Made by a program: the position numbers and the translations under genes | Notes under the pieces: generated by a model | Database searches by the model: none | What the model was told of the DNA's origin: nothing | What the model saw: only the letters and a program-made list of their open reading frames with translations | Origin: Pseudoroseomonas ludipueritiae | Lineage (GTDB): Bacteria > Pseudomonadota > Alphaproteobacteria > Acetobacterales > Acetobacteraceae | Length of the DNA: 64,000 nt | NCBI RefSeq assembly: GCF_014490445.1 | Contig: NZ_JACTUZ010000006.1 | Span: 1 to 64,000 of the forward strand | Direction of reading: 5' to 3' | Part shown: in pieces, positions 36,490 through 46,538 of the stretch | How positions within the stretch are numbered: the first letter of the stretch is position 1 | Layout: each line of letters starts with the position of its first letter

Positions 36490-36624
36490 GGCGGATTGCC
36501 TCTCTTCCAGGGCCGAGGGGGCTCAGACGCAACGAGCCTCGGAATTTCTGAAGGGGCGGCCGGTGCTCGGAAGCACCGGCCACGTTGAAAGGAGCTGTCC
36601 GGTCGGCGCTCCTTCCCCGGGAAC

Positions 36625-38124
36625 TCAGGCAATCACGCCGCCGCTCTCCGGGAAGACGTACCACGAGCCGAAGTCGCCGATGCCCTCCACGAAGCCTGGC
36701 GCCTCGGCGAACATGAAGTCGCTCTGCCGCAGGTCGTCCTTGGCGATGCCCTCGAGGAGGATGGACCCCGCGAAGGTGCCATCCTCGCCCATGCCCCAGC
36801 CGACCAGGGCACCCTCGGCCGTGTCCTGGACCACGACATCCGCGGGCTGGATGCCCTCCATGAAGGCGATGTGGTCGAAGGCGCCTTGGGCCTCGCCGGT
36901 CGCTTCGAAGTCCAGGACCACGTCGTGGCCGCTGTCCATCGACACCATGAAGGCGTCGGCGCCGGTGCCGCCGACCAGGGTGTCGTCGCCCATGCCGCCG
37001 TTCAGCATCCCGTGCGCGGCGCCTTCGTCGAGGTAGTCGTTCCCGTCGCCACCCATGAGCTCGTCGGACTCCGCCCCGCCGAAGAGCCTGTCGTCGCCAG
37101 CCTCACCCATCAGGCGGTCCATGCCATCGCCGCCCGCCATGGTGTCACGGCCGTCGCCACCCTGGAGATGGTCGTCCCCGGCCAGGCCTGAGATGGTGTC
37201 GTCTCCCGCCAGTCCGAAGATCGTGTCCGATTCCGACGACCCCGTCAGGGTATCGGCACCAGCGGTGCCGCGGAGGACGGCATTCCCCTCGATGTCGAAG
37301 ATCAAGGTGTGGTCATCGAAGACGTGGTCGGCCAGAAGGTCGAAGATGGCACCGGCCTGCGGCTCACCAGGCACCTCGGGGCCCGCTACGCTGGGCGTCG
37401 GTGCCTCGTCGGCTGGGCCGTCAGGCACCCGCAGGCCGGGAGGCAGGTCGGCCGCGTCGCCGAACATGAAGTCGTCCTGCGCCAGGTCCGCCTTGAAGAC
37501 GCCTTCCAGCAGGACTGAACCCCCGTCCCAACTGACCTGGACCCCATCTGCGGTGTCGGCAAAGGCAAGGTCTGTCCATTGGAGGCCGTCCATGACCGCC
37601 AGGTGGTCGAACATGCCGGGACCGGCGGTGAAGTCCTTGATGACGTCGTGGCCACTCATCCGACCGATCATGAAGGCGTCCGGGCCGCCTCCGCCAACCA
37701 GGGTGTCGTCGCCCATGCCGCCGTCGACGGTGCTGTGCCCTTCACCCTCGTCCAGGTAGTCATTCCCGGGTCCGCCGCGCACCGTGTCGGCGCCTGGGCC
37801 GCCGTAGAGGGTGTCATTGCCGTCACCACCTTCGACCTCGTCGTCGCCCATATTGCCGGAGACCACGTCGGCGCCCGCACCGCCGTGGAGAACATCGTCC
37901 ATGCCGCCCCCGCCAATGCGGTCGTCGCCTTCAAGGCCCCAGGTGAACTCGGCGCCGTCGGTGCCGCCCAAGGTGTCTGCGCTCTCACCGCCGAAGGTGA
38001 CGTTGTGGACATGGCCACCGGCCTCGAAATTGAAGTGAAGCCCACCCAGCGCGCCGTGCAGGGTGTCAGCCAGCCGGTCCGTGAGGTTCGTGAGCAGGCT
38101 GCTGAGATGCTGATTCTGGCTCAT
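36625..38124 (-). CDS. RTX-type calcium-binding repeat protein
   Basis: A 499-residue acidic protein with no N-terminal signal. Two blocks of glycine/aspartate nonapeptides (GGxGxDxLx) lie at about residues 50-145 and 280-395, each followed by a similar domain (DAFMIGRMSGHDVIKDF and DAFMVSMDSGHDVVLDF, then VLLEGV.KADL.QDDFMF and ILLEGIAKDDLRQSDFMF). The protein is therefore an internal duplication. RTX proteins bind Ca2+ and are exported by type I systems through a C-terminal signal. No type I exporter genes lie in the window. Its position inside a copper block is unusual; it may act as an extracellular metal or surface protein. Confidence 0.85.
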   Translation of the reverse strand: MSQNQHLSSLLTNLTDRLADTLHGALGGLHFNFEAGGHVHNVTFGGESADTLGGTDGAEFTWGLEGDDRIGGGGMDDVLHGGAGADVVSGNMGDDEVEGGDGNDTLYGGPGADTVRGGPGNDYLDEGEGHSTVDGGMGDDTLVGGGGPDAFMIGRMSGHDVIKDFTAGPGMFDHLAVMDGLQWTDLAFADTADGVQVSWDGGSVLLEGVFKADLAQDDFMFGDAADLPPGLRVPDGPADEAPTPSVAGPEVPGEPQAGAIFDLLADHVFDDHTLIFDIEGNAVLRGTAGADTLTGSSESDTIFGLAGDDTISGLAGDDHLQGGDGRDTMAGGDGMDRLMGEAGDDRLFGGAESDELMGGDGNDYLDEGAAHGMLNGGMGDDTLVGGTGADAFMVSMDSGHDVVLDFEATGEAQGAFDHIAFMEGIQPADVVVQDTAEGALVGWGMGEDGTFAGSILLEGIAKDDLRQSDFMFAEAPGFVEGIGDFGSWYVFPESGGVIA

Positions 38125-38222
38125 GCCGAAACTCCTTCAGAACGTTTTGATCTGCTCAGGAAGCGTTTGCTTCCGGTGGAGGTGACAAGGACCAGACCTG
38201 CTGTCCGGTCCTTGTCCCGGCG

Positions 38223-38555
38223 TCAGGTGCTCATCTGGCGGCAGGACGCGGCGCACTTGCGGCACTGCGCGACGCAGTCCTCCATGCCCCCCACGGCCTC
38301 GCAGCTTTTGGCGCACTCCTCGCAGATCTCGGCGCACTCGGCGCAGGTGTGCTTGTGGTGGGGCGTGCCGATCAGCATCATGTCGGCAGAAGTCTGGCAG
38401 ATGGTGGCGCAGGCCATCATCAGCCTGAAGTGTTGCGGTTCCACATGCTTGCCGCCCACCTCCAGACAGTGGTTCATGGCCATGCCTAAGCAGGTGGAGT
38501 GACAGCGCAGGCATTCCTCAATGCAGGCCTGCATGGCGGGGGTCATCTGATGCAT
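38223..38555 (-). CDS. Csp-type four-helix copper storage protein (DUF326)
   Basis: A 110-residue helical protein with 16 cysteines, many as CxxC or CxxxC along helices (MQACIEECLRCHSTCLG, CAECAEICEECAKSC, CVAQCRKCAASC), the pattern of Csp proteins in which inward-facing Cys line a four-helix bundle and hold many Cu(I) ions. No signal peptide is present with the start at 38555, so it matches the cytosolic Csp3 type. A longer frame exists but adds unrelated residues. It stores and buffers copper inside the cell, complementing the export pumps. Confidence 0.88.
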   Translation of the reverse strand: MHQMTPAMQACIEECLRCHSTCLGMAMNHCLEVGGKHVEPQHFRLMMACATICQTSADMMLIGTPHHKHTCAECAEICEECAKSCEAVGGMEDCVAQCRKCAASCRQMST

Positions 38556-38723
38556 TTTTCTTCTCCGTTGGGATGTCCGTGAGGCGAGGTTCGCCAGCCC
38601 GTACGCCGGGCCGACGGCCGATCCTGGTGGAGCGCTGACGCGGTCCCGTGCCCTGTCAGCAGCGGTTCCGGGCAATGCTCCGCCACCCGCGGGCCATGGG
38701 CTCCGCGGGTGGCCTGGGACGCC

Positions 38724-39140
38724 TTATCGGGGTGGTGGAGAAGGAAGGTCCGGCGTGATGCCCACAACTGACGCCGTCGGCATGGCGAAGAAGCCGCTGT
38801 CGCTGACCACCGGCACGGCCTGGAGCCTCATTGTCGGCAGCAGCGCGGCGCCGCTTCCGCAATGCCCGAAGGTGCAGCATCCGGGCCGCATGCCGCCGTC
38901 ACCGCAATTCGGACAGCACTTCTTCCCGGCCCTCCTGGCCTTCATGGCAGGGCTGGATGGCCGCACCTCCAGGGAAGCAGGCGCCGGATGGCTCGCATGG
39001 GCGTAGATCCTTGCGGGGACGGGGACAGAGAATGCCGCATGGGCACCACCGTGGGCCCGCGCGGGCACGGCGAGCAGGGACACGCACAGGCCTAGCGCCA
39101 GAACAAGTACAGCTTGGATTGCGCTCGCCTTCAGGCGCAT
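38724..39140 (-). CDS. secreted Cys-rich protein
   Basis: A 138-residue exported protein: signal peptide AIQAVLVLALGLCVSLLAVP cleaved near ARA, then a His/Ala stretch and a Cys cluster KKCCPNCGDGGMRPGCCTFG followed by HCGSG. The paired cysteines suggest metal binding. It lies upstream of the Csp gene on the same strand with a gap of about 170 bases. No named family is recognised; it is probably a periplasmic copper-binding partner. Confidence 0.6.
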   Translation of the reverse strand: MRLKASAIQAVLVLALGLCVSLLAVPARAHGGAHAAFSVPVPARIYAHASHPAPASLEVRPSSPAMKARRAGKKCCPNCGDGGMRPGCCTFGHCGSGAALLPTMRLQAVPVVSDSGFFAMPTASVVGITPDLPSPPPR

Positions 39141-39387
39141 CGGTCCGTCCGCTCCGCTGGTACCCCAGTAAGGCGTCAATCCCGGCATGGTTGCGCCTCG
39201 TATGCCGCAAGGTGGCGAACGAAGGCGGGCTTCCCGGAGCCCCGCAATCAGGGCGTCAAAGTGTCGGTTGCAGCCCCAACCAGCCGTGTCGCCAAGGTCC
39301 GCGCGCCGCGCCGTGCATGCCCGACGGCGATCGCCCCTCGGCGTCGGCTGCCCTAGCCCAGACGGCGGTGAGACCAGCGCCGGACAG

Positions 39388-39636
39388 CTAGATCCGCCCG
39401 CGCTCCGCCCCCGGCTTGGTCTCGTCGCGCACCTCCCCGTGCCCGGCGTGCCCGCCGTGGCCATGGTGCATGAACAGGTGCATCAGGGGGCAAGCCAGGA
39501 GGAGCAGATACGGCAGCACGCCGAAGACATGCGCGTAGTGTTCGCGGAGGACGTAGAACGCGGCCACGAGCGCGAGGCCGATGACCGCGATGCCGGTCCG
39601 GCTGCGCCACCAAGAGGTTTCCGCATGGTCATGCAT
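39388..39636 (-). CDS. small DUF2933-type membrane protein
   Basis: An 82-residue protein with two hydrophobic segments (TGIAVIGLALVAAFYVL and VLPYLLLLACPLMHLFM) followed by a His-rich end (HHGHGGHAGHGE). This is the layout of DUF2933 proteins common in copper and silver loci. The ATG at 39636 is preceded by GGAGAT. It is followed by other copper genes on the same strand. Confidence 0.75.
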   Translation of the reverse strand: MHDHAETSWWRSRTGIAVIGLALVAAFYVLREHYAHVFGVLPYLLLLACPLMHLFMHHGHGGHAGHGEVRDETKPGAERGRI

Positions 39637-39815
39637 CTTGGATCTCCTTCCCACATCTGGATCATGCCTTGCCCACCACACCCTGGCCTTGATCTGGGAC
39701 AAGGTGCCGGAGAGCGCCATCCGCCTCGGATGCCCGGCCGGGAGCAGCGGACCTGTGGTTCCCGTACGAAACGCCTCGCCGACATGGCCAGCGCTCCGCA
39801 TCGGGACGCTGCTAA

Positions 39816-40706
39816 CTATACTCCCTCGGGACGAGGGCTGGTCGAGGTCATCTCGGCGACAGCCCAAAAGACCAGTACCATCACGACAATCTCCCAGCCG
39901 ATGGAAGCCGCGAGGCGGGCGCCGGAACCCGGTGCTCCGGCCGCCAGGGCCGGAGTCAGCCGGAAGCGATGCCACGCCGCAAAGCCCAGCAGCGTGCCAA
40001 CCAGTGCGACCTTGGCTAGCAGGGCGCCGCCGTAGGCGGTGGTCACGAGCAGGTCCAGTTGCCCGACCAGCAGCCACGCCAGCGTCACTCCGGCGAGGAC
40101 GAGGCCAGCGACGATCCAGGAGGCGGCCCGCGCCCATCCCTCGACCATGCGCGCGGCCTGCGGACCCGCACGTCTGGAGGCGATCGTGAGCGGCCACAGG
40201 CTGCCCGCCCAGAAGGCCGCCGCGAGCAGGTGCGCCACCAACGCCGCGGCCAGCAGCCACCGTGGCTGGTGCTGGGTCGTGTGGCCGACCTGGGTGAAGC
40301 TGGCGGCGACCGCCAGCACGCCAGCGGCTCCGAGCACCAGGGCCGCGCGTCCGACCCAGGTTGCCACCGCCACGGCAAGCAGGCCCGCCCAGGTGACCAA
40401 CACGGAAATGCCGGGACGCGAACCCAGCATCATGTCCCAGATCTCGGCGTCAAACGGATCGCCGTCCGACGCCAAGGCGACCTGGGCCGTCAGCCAGGCA
40501 AGGCTCGAGCCCAACCCCACCGCCACCATGACCAAGGTCAGGCGGCGGCATGCGGCGATATCACCGGCCTCCTGGAGGCGTCCGAAGCCCATGGCGAAGA
40601 TGGCGAGGCCCGCCGCACCGAGGCAGGACACGTAGTAGGCGAGGCGCAGCGCCACGGAGAGGGCACGCAGCAGGTCCGGCTCCGGCCCAAGCAGTTCGAG
40701 GATCAC
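39816..40706 (-). CDS. copD: CopD-like copper resistance membrane protein
   Basis: A 296-residue inner-membrane protein with about eight membrane segments. The conserved part includes TQVGHTTQHQPRWLLAAALV and HLLAAAFWAGSLWPL, with the His residues of the CopD/YcnJ family. CopD takes copper from CopC and moves it across or stores it at the membrane. The start overlaps the copC stop by four bases (ATGA). Confidence 0.9.
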   Translation of the reverse strand: MILELLGPEPDLLRALSVALRLAYYVSCLGAAGLAIFAMGFGRLQEAGDIAACRRLTLVMVAVGLGSSLAWLTAQVALASDGDPFDAEIWDMMLGSRPGISVLVTWAGLLAVAVATWVGRAALVLGAAGVLAVAASFTQVGHTTQHQPRWLLAAALVAHLLAAAFWAGSLWPLTIASRRAGPQAARMVEGWARAASWIVAGLVLAGVTLAWLLVGQLDLLVTTAYGGALLAKVALVGTLLGFAAWHRFRLTPALAAGAPGSGARLAASIGWEIVVMVLVFWAVAEMTSTSPRPEGV

Positions 40707-41080
40707 CGGGCCGCGTTCACCGCGAACCGCACCGCCCCGCTCATGACGTGGCCGTCGTCACCCATCGCGCGCCACTCGAGCCGGTAGCCGCCGGGACGCA
40801 GTGGGCCCGCCAGCGTTGCGGTCACCTGGCTGGACGCGGCCCGGCCGCCCTCGCGGCGCACCTGCTGCTCCCGGCCGCTTTCGTCGAGCAGGCGCAGCGC
40901 CGTCACGCGGCAGTCCTCGGTGAAGGCCAGGTTGAGCGTGCGCGGGGACGCGTTCAGCGTCGCGCCGTCGGCCGGGTCCGACGAGTGCAGCATCGCGTGC
41001 GCGGAGGCGGCGCCGGGAACCAGGATGCTGAGGGCGGCGGCAAGGATGCCGTGGCGGAGGAAGGTGAGGCGAGAAAGCAT
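40703..41080 (-). CDS. copC: CopC-like periplasmic copper-binding protein
   Basis: A 125-residue exported protein with a signal peptide cleaved before HAMLHSSDPADGA, so that the first mature residue is the copper-binding His. The beta-barrel body ends with MGDDGHVMSGAVRFAV, the second half of the Cu(II) site (D and H). The usual Met-rich Cu(I) loop is reduced. It binds Cu(II) tightly in the periplasm and works with CopD encoded right after it. Confidence 0.9.
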   Translation of the reverse strand: MLSRLTFLRHGILAAALSILVPGAASAHAMLHSSDPADGATLNASPRTLNLAFTEDCRVTALRLLDESGREQQVRREGGRAASSQVTATLAGPLRPGGYRLEWRAMGDDGHVMSGAVRFAVNAAR

Positions 41081-41232
41081 GGGATCTCCTGTCAGCGCTC
41101 GCCGTGGCCTGCTGCCCCGGCGAACGTCCGACCTCTTCAATAAGCAGGCAGTTGACGCGGTGCAGCCGCGATTTCCCACCAATTTGTTGCTGCTGGCCAC
41201 GACCTATGTCGGGGCCGCGGGCCGGGTGGATC

Positions 41233-41604
41233 TCACTTCGCGGGCTGCCGGGACAGCCAGGTCCGCAGTTGGGCGATTTCCTGCTGCTGCTTCTGGACGA
41301 CCTCCTCGGCCATCTTCCGCATCTCAGGGTCACGGCCATGCTCGAGTTCCACCCGCGCCATGTCGATGGCGGCCTGGTGATGCTTGGCCATCATGCTCGC
41401 GAAGTCCCGGTCCGCGTTGCCGGAAGGGGCTTCGGCAGCCATCTCCCGGTTCATTTTCTCCATCGCCGCGTGGTACCCGGCCGTGGCTTCCTGGGCCGTT
41501 GTCGGGTGGCTGGCGCCCTGGGCCAGCGAGGGCGCAGCCCACAGGAGCGGGGCAGCAAGGATGGCCAGGGCGGCCACATGGGCTGCACGACGGTCGATCG
41601 TCAT
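41233..41604 (-). CDS. secreted DUF305 protein
   Basis: A 123-residue exported helical protein: signal peptide ending APSLAQ, then AMEKMNREMAAEAP and the DUF305 core DRDFASMMAKHHQAAIDMARV. The Met/His spacing fits periplasmic metal binding. It sits upstream of copCD on the same strand and downstream of the kinase gene, so it belongs to the copper block. Confidence 0.88.
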   Translation of the reverse strand: MTIDRRAAHVAALAILAAPLLWAAPSLAQGASHPTTAQEATAGYHAAMEKMNREMAAEAPSGNADRDFASMMAKHHQAAIDMARVELEHGRDPEMRKMAEEVVQKQQQEIAQLRTWLSRQPAK

Positions 41605-41730
41605 CGGCTTCGGTCCTTTCCTCTGATCGGAAGCGATGCCCCAGGACCGCGCCGCGCGCGACGCGGCCGGTGAACATCGTTCCCGACGTCTGCCTCAACG
41701 CTCGCTGCAGCCGCCGGGGCCACCAGCGGA

Positions 41731-43080
41731 TTACAACGTTTTATTGCAGTCCGAGCCGACGGTCCGGCGAGGGAGCCGCACCGTCACCACCGTTCCACGT
41801 CCCACGGCGCTCTCGATCGTCAGCCCGCCGCCGTGAGCCTCGACGATGGCCCGTGCGGTCGAGAGGCCGAGGCCGCTCCCGCCGCCCGCCGTGCGCGTCC
41901 GGTCGCCGCGGAAGAACGGCTCGGTGACCCGCGACAGGTCCTCGCGTGGAATGCCGGGGCCGTGGTCGCCGACCCGCACCAGCACCTCGTCGGCAAGGGC
42001 CTCGACCTCCACCCAGGGATCGCGCCCGTGCCGCGCGGCGTTGGCCACCAGATTCGTCATGGCCCGCTTGACGGCGACGCGCCGTCCCGGCGCGACGGCC
42101 TCCTCGTCCATGCGCCCTTCCCGGACGGGAATGGCCGCTTCGGCGAACTCGTCCACGATGGTGCGGAGGAGCGCGGTGAACGCCAGCGGCTGGATGGCCT
42201 CACCGGCATGCCCCCCGCGCAGGTAGGCGAGGACGTCGGAAACCATGGTCTCCATCTCCGCGAGGTCGCGCCGGACCGGCTCCCGGACCTCGTCAGGCAT
42301 CTCCTCGGCGCGCAGGCGCAGGCGGGCGATGGGCGACATCAGATCGTGCGAGAGCGCACCCAATGCCAGCGTCCGCTGCCGGAACGCGTCGCGTGTCCTG
42401 GCGGCCATGTCGTTCAGCGCCTCGGCCAACTGCCTCACCTCGCGCGGGCCGGAGGTCACCAGGACCGGCATCGCGCGCTCGATGTCCATGCTGGAGACAA
42501 CCTTTGCCAAAGCGGTGACCGGCGCCGAGACCGAGCGCACGGCGATGCCCACGGCCAGCAGCAGCGCGAGGCCGATGGCGGCCGCGTAGAGGTGCAGCGC
42601 GCTCTGGTCGGCGGACAGGACGTTGAGGGAGGCGATATCCACATCCAGCCACGAACCATCCTGGAGGCGCGCCATGGCGCCCACGTCGACGATCCGGTCC
42701 GAGGCCGCGTCCTGGCGCCCGGAACGTACGCGCACCTCGCTGGCGAGTCCGGACAGCGCCAGGGTGCGAGCCGCTACCGTGCTCCAATCTCCCTTGAGGG
42801 GGTGTTCCGGCGTCGGCAACGGGTCGGGCCGCCAGTGCACGCTCAGGTCCACCCGGGACAGGGCATGCGCCACCTGGTCGCGGTCTGCTTCGGGCGCCGC
42901 GGCCACGGCATCCATCAGCGTTGCGAGACGATGGGCCAGCAGTTCCTCGGTCCCGCGCTCCACCGCCTGCCGGAGGAGGATGTCGTGGATCCCCACCATG
43001 GCCGCGAAGAGGACCGCGAAGCCGATCGTCAGCGCCGCGAGCGTCCGCGCGGCCAGGGATTGCGGGACAAGGCGCCTCAC
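41731..43080 (-). CDS. sensor histidine kinase (copper block)
   Basis: A 449-residue membrane kinase: TM1 about 14-32, a periplasmic sensor domain, TM2 near 165-185, HAMP, H-box GALSHDLMSPIARLRLRAE, N-box NLVANAARHG, and the ATP lid GGGSGLGLSTARA. As in the kinase at 13184-14518, the usual RTP of the H-box is MSP, marking the two as close paralogs. The GTG at 43080 overlaps the regulator stop (GTGA); an ATG at 43089 is also possible. It senses periplasmic metal, probably copper, by context. Confidence 0.88.
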   Translation of the reverse strand: MRRLVPQSLAARTLAALTIGFAVLFAAMVGIHDILLRQAVERGTEELLAHRLATLMDAVAAAPEADRDQVAHALSRVDLSVHWRPDPLPTPEHPLKGDWSTVAARTLALSGLASEVRVRSGRQDAASDRIVDVGAMARLQDGSWLDVDIASLNVLSADQSALHLYAAAIGLALLLAVGIAVRSVSAPVTALAKVVSSMDIERAMPVLVTSGPREVRQLAEALNDMAARTRDAFRQRTLALGALSHDLMSPIARLRLRAEEMPDEVREPVRRDLAEMETMVSDVLAYLRGGHAGEAIQPLAFTALLRTIVDEFAEAAIPVREGRMDEEAVAPGRRVAVKRAMTNLVANAARHGRDPWVEVEALADEVLVRVGDHGPGIPREDLSRVTEPFFRGDRTRTAGGGSGLGLSTARAIVEAHGGGLTIESAVGRGTVVTVRLPRRTVGSDCNKTL

Positions 43081-43871
43081 GCCGACCATTCCACGGGGCT
43101 GGAGAGCAGGTAGCCGATGCCCCGCACGGTCTTGATCAGGCCCGGCTCGCCATCCTCGTGCGGGCGGGGACCCAGCTTGGCGCGCAACCGGCTGATCTGC
43201 ACGTCCATGGAGCGGTCCAGCCCGCCGTAGGGGCGGTTCCGGGCAAGGTCCAGGAGTTGGTCCCGCGTCAAAATCCGCTGCGGCCGCTCGACGAAGGCGA
43301 GCAGGAGGTCGTACTCGCCGCTCGTCAATTCGACGGCCACCCCGTCCGGCCGGAGCAGCTCGCGCCGCCGGGTGTGCAGGGACCACCCGGCGAAGCGTGC
43401 CATCTCGCGCCCTTGGGCACCCGGGGAGCCCTCCGGGTTCTCAGCGCGGCGCAGGACCGCGCGGATGCGCGCGACCAGTTCGCGAGGGTCAGCTGGCTTC
43501 ACGACGAAATCGTCGGCACCGAGTTCCAGACCGATGACCCGGTCGGACGTCTCGCCCAGGGCCGTGAGGATGATCACCGGCACCCGATCCTCGGTTCGGA
43601 GATCGCGGCAGAGTTCGAACCCCGACTTGCCGGGCAGCATCACGTCGAGCAGGACGAGGTCCACCGGCGCCGCCGCGACGAGGCGCCGCATCTCCACGCC
43701 GTCCCGGGCGCCGGTGGCACGGAACCCGTTCCGGCGCAGCAGGGAGAGCAGGAGCCTGCGGAGGTCCTCGTCGTCCTCGACGACCAGGATGTGCCTGCCT
43801 TCGCCGGACATCGGGGGCAGGTCCGCGGGCGACGTGCCCCGGAGTCCGCCGTTGCCGGAGCAGCCCGTCAA
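43077..43871 (-). CDS. OmpR-family response regulator (copper block)
   Basis: A 264-residue regulator: an N-terminal tail of about 25 residues, receiver with HILVVEDDED, LVLLDVMLPGKSGFELC (phosphorylation Asp) and DDFVVKP, and a winged-helix domain with LTSGEYDLLLAFVERPQRIL. It is cotranscribed with the kinase. It is most like the regulator at 14509-15288. Targets are probably the adjacent copper genes. Confidence 0.9.
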   Translation of the reverse strand: MTGCSGNGGLRGTSPADLPPMSGEGRHILVVEDDEDLRRLLLSLLRRNGFRATGARDGVEMRRLVAAAPVDLVLLDVMLPGKSGFELCRDLRTEDRVPVIILTALGETSDRVIGLELGADDFVVKPADPRELVARIRAVLRRAENPEGSPGAQGREMARFAGWSLHTRRRELLRPDGVAVELTSGEYDLLLAFVERPQRILTRDQLLDLARNRPYGGLDRSMDVQISRLRAKLGPRPHEDGEPGLIKTVRGIGYLLSSPVEWSA

Positions 43872-44000
43872 CCCAAGTCCCCCTCAACCTTGCCCAGGCA
43901 AGCCGGTACACGCGCGGATGCCCAGGTTGGAAGAAGAGCCGGGTCTCGGACATGAATTCCCATCGGCACCATCAGCTTTCGAACTGCCCCGCTGGTTCCG

Positions 44001-46373
44001 TCAGATGCGCGTGGTCCGCAGGCGCAGTGCGTTGCCGATCACCGAGACCGAGCTCAGCGCCATAGCCAGGGCCGCCACGATCGGGCTAAGCAGCAGGCCC
44101 AGCACCGGGTAGAGCACGCCCGCCGCCAGCGGCACACCGGCCGCGTTGTAGACGAAGGCGAAGAACAGGTTCTGCCGGATGTTGCGCATCACCGCGCGCG
44201 ACAGGAGCCGCGCCCGCGCGATGCCCGCGAGGTCGCCCTTCACCAGGGTCACACCGGCGCTCTGCATGGCGACGTCCGTCCCGGTGCCCATGGCGATGCC
44301 GACGTCGGCCTCCGCCAGCGCCGGGGCGTCGTTCACGCCGTCGCCCGCCATGGCGACGACCTTCCCCTTGGCGCGGAGCTCCCGGACGATGCGGTGCTTG
44401 TCCTCGGGCAGGACGTCGCCCTGGAAGTCCTCGATGCCGAGCCTGCGGGCCACCGCCTCCGCCGTCGTGCGGTTGTCGCCCGTCAGCATGACGATGTGGA
44501 TACCGCTGGCGCGCAGGCTCTCCAGCGCCGCGGGCGTGCTCTGCTTGACCGGGTCGGCCACGGCGATGACGCCGCCCGGCCCGCCGTCCACAGCCAGGAA
44601 GAGCGCCGTGCCGCCCTCACGCCGGAGCTCGTCGGCCCGGGCGGCGAGACCACCCAGGTCGACGCCAAGCTCCTGCATCAGGCGCGCGTTGCCCAGTGCC
44701 ACCTGGCGCCCCTCCACCGTGCCGGTCACGCCCTTGCCGGTGACGGAGGCAAAGTCGGCCGGTTCCCCGAAGGCCATGCCACGTTCCTTGGCGGCGGCCA
44801 CGACCGCGGCCGCCAGCGGGTGCTCGCTGGACCGCTCCAGGCTGGCGGCCAGCGGCAGCACCTCGGCCTCGGTCAGGCCGGGTGCCGGGACCACGGCCAC
44901 GACCTTTGGCTTGCCCTCCGTCAAGGTGCCGGTCTTGTCCACGACCAGGGTGTCGACCTTCTCCATGTGCTCGAGCGCCTCGGCGTTCTTGATGAGCACG
45001 CCCGCGGACGCGCCCTTGCCGACGCCGACCATGATGCTCATGGGCGTCGCCAGGCCGAGCGCGCAGGGGCAAGCGATGATGAGCACCGAGACGGCGGCGA
45101 TCAGTCCGTAGGAGAGCGCCGGGCTCGGACCCCAGGCTGCCCAAGCGACGAAGGCCAGCGCCGCCACGGCGATGACCGCGGGGACGAACCAGCCCGCCAC
45201 CGTGTCGGCCATGCGCTGGATGGGCGCCCGGCTGCGCTGCGCCTCGGCCACCATGGCGACGATGCGCGAGAGCATGGTGTCCGAGCCGACCTTGTCCGCC
45301 CGCATCACCAAGGCGCCGGTGCCGTTCACGGTGCCGCCGATGACCTTGGAGCCGGGCGCCTTCTCCACGGGCAAGGATTCGCCGGTGACCATGGACTCGT
45401 CCACGGCGCCGCTCCCCTCCAGCACCTCGCCGTCCACCGGCACGCTCTCGCCCGGCCGCACCCGCAGCCGGTCGCCCGCATGCACCTCGGCCAGCGGAAT
45501 CTCCTCGTCCTCGCCGCTTTCCTTGAGGCGCCGTGCCGTCTTGGGCGCCATGTTCAGCAGGGCGCGGATGGCGCCGCCGGTCTGCTCGCGGGCCCGGAGC
45601 TCCAGCACCTGCCCGAGCAGGACAAGCACCGTGATGACGGCGGCCGCCTCGAAGTAGACGGCGACAGTGCCGTCCATGCCGCGGAAGCCCTCGGGGAAGA
45701 CGCCGGGCGCGAAGGTCGCGACTAGGCTGTAGAGGTAGGCCGCGCCGGTCCCAAGGGCGATCAGGCTGAACATGTTCAGGCTGCGGTTCCTGAACGACTG
45801 CCAGCCGCGCACGAAGAAAGGCCAGCCCGCCCAGAGCACGACGGGCGTCCCGAGCAGGAACTGGACCCACACGGAGACCCTGGGCGGCACCAGGTGATGG
45901 ATGCCGAGGCCCGGGATGTGGGCGCCCATCTCCAGGACGAGGATGGGCAGGGTCAGCACGAGGCCGATCCAGAACCGCCGCGTCATGTCGGCGAGCTCCG
46001 CGTTGGGGGCGGCCTCGGCGGTGATCTCCAGCGGCTCCAGGGCCATGCCGCAGATGGGGCAGCTGCCCGGGCCCTGCTGCCGGATCTCCGGGTGCATCGG
46101 GCAGGTGTAGATGGCGGCCTTCTCCGCCGCCGTCGGCGCAGCCACCTTCTCCGCCTTCAGGTACTTGCCCGGGTCAGCTTCGAACTTCGATTTGCAGCCC
46201 GCCGAGCAGAAGTGGAAGGCGGTGCCGTGATGTTGGGCATGGTGCGGCGTCTTGGCAGGGTCAACAGCCATGCCGCAGACCGGATCGCGGACCTTGGCTT
46301 CCATGTCGTTGGCTGGCTTATGCCCACCATGATGGGCGCCGTGACCGTGATGATGGTGTTGATGCTCGTCCAT
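44001..46373 (-). CDS. Cu+ P1B-type ATPase with YHS and heavy-metal-binding N-terminus
   Basis: A 790-residue ATPase. The N-terminus is His-rich ([15 protein letters not shown]), then a YHS domain ([20 protein letters not shown], about 29-75) and a short metal-binding domain [20 protein letters not shown]. Eight membrane segments follow, with CPC near residue 434 in [20 protein letters not shown] and [10 protein letters not shown]. No HMA CxxC domain is present; the small CopZ encoded divergently may supply it. [10 protein letters not shown] is the copper/silver type. It exports Cu+ to the periplasm. It is divergent from copZ with MerR-type promoters in between. Confidence 0.92.
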   Translation of the reverse strand: MDEHQHHHHGHGAHHGGHKPANDMEAKVRDPVCGMAVDPAKTPHHAQHHGTAFHFCSAGCKSKFEADPGKYLKAEKVAAPTAAEKAAIYTCPMHPEIRQQGPGSCPICGMALEPLEITAEAAPNAELADMTRRFWIGLVLTLPILVLEMGAHIPGLGIHHLVPPRVSVWVQFLLGTPVVLWAGWPFFVRGWQSFRNRSLNMFSLIALGTGAAYLYSLVATFAPGVFPEGFRGMDGTVAVYFEAAAVITVLVLLGQVLELRAREQTGGAIRALLNMAPKTARRLKESGEDEEIPLAEVHAGDRLRVRPGESVPVDGEVLEGSGAVDESMVTGESLPVEKAPGSKVIGGTVNGTGALVMRADKVGSDTMLSRIVAMVAEAQRSRAPIQRMADTVAGWFVPAVIAVAALAFVAWAAWGPSPALSYGLIAAVSVLIIACPCALGLATPMSIMVGVGKGASAGVLIKNAEALEHMEKVDTLVVDKTGTLTEGKPKVVAVVPAPGLTEAEVLPLAASLERSSEHPLAAAVVAAAKERGMAFGEPADFASVTGKGVTGTVEGRQVALGNARLMQELGVDLGGLAARADELRREGGTALFLAVDGGPGGVIAVADPVKQSTPAALESLRASGIHIVMLTGDNRTTAEAVARRLGIEDFQGDVLPEDKHRIVRELRAKGKVVAMAGDGVNDAPALAEADVGIAMGTGTDVAMQSAGVTLVKGDLAGIARARLLSRAVMRNIRQNLFFAFVYNAAGVPLAAGVLYPVLGLLLSPIVAALAMALSSVSVIGNALRLRTTRI

Positions 46374-46421
46374 CAGCGGGGTTCCTCCGCGGCTGCTGTG
46401 CCCGACACTCGGCTGTTCTCG

Positions 46422-46510
46422 GACGTGGGGTCTCCCATTGTGGGAAGGTCAAGGGCGCCGGTCGGATATAGCGCTGGCCTTGACCTTCCCATGGCGGCAA
46501 GCCCCACCTG
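46422..46510. promoter_or_regulatory. paired divergent CueR-type promoters
   Basis: On the minus strand TTGACC (46452-46447) precedes TTCCCACAATGGGAG, a dyad in the spacer, with a -10 candidate CACGTC. On the plus strand TTGACC (46480-46485) precedes TTCCCATGGCGGCAAG and CACCTG. Both match the CueR/CopR style TTGACCTTCCCA box with a 19-base spacer and poor -10, one driving the ATPase gene and one copZ. No intact cueR gene is seen in the window. Confidence 0.7.
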
Positions 46511-46538
46511 TTATGCGGTCATTGAGGAGGAGAGCACG

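Noticed and set aside
45894-46538. N-terminal extension of CopZ
   Set aside because: It overlaps the divergent ATPase gene and both CueR-type promoters; the 67-residue form has a strong ribosome binding site.
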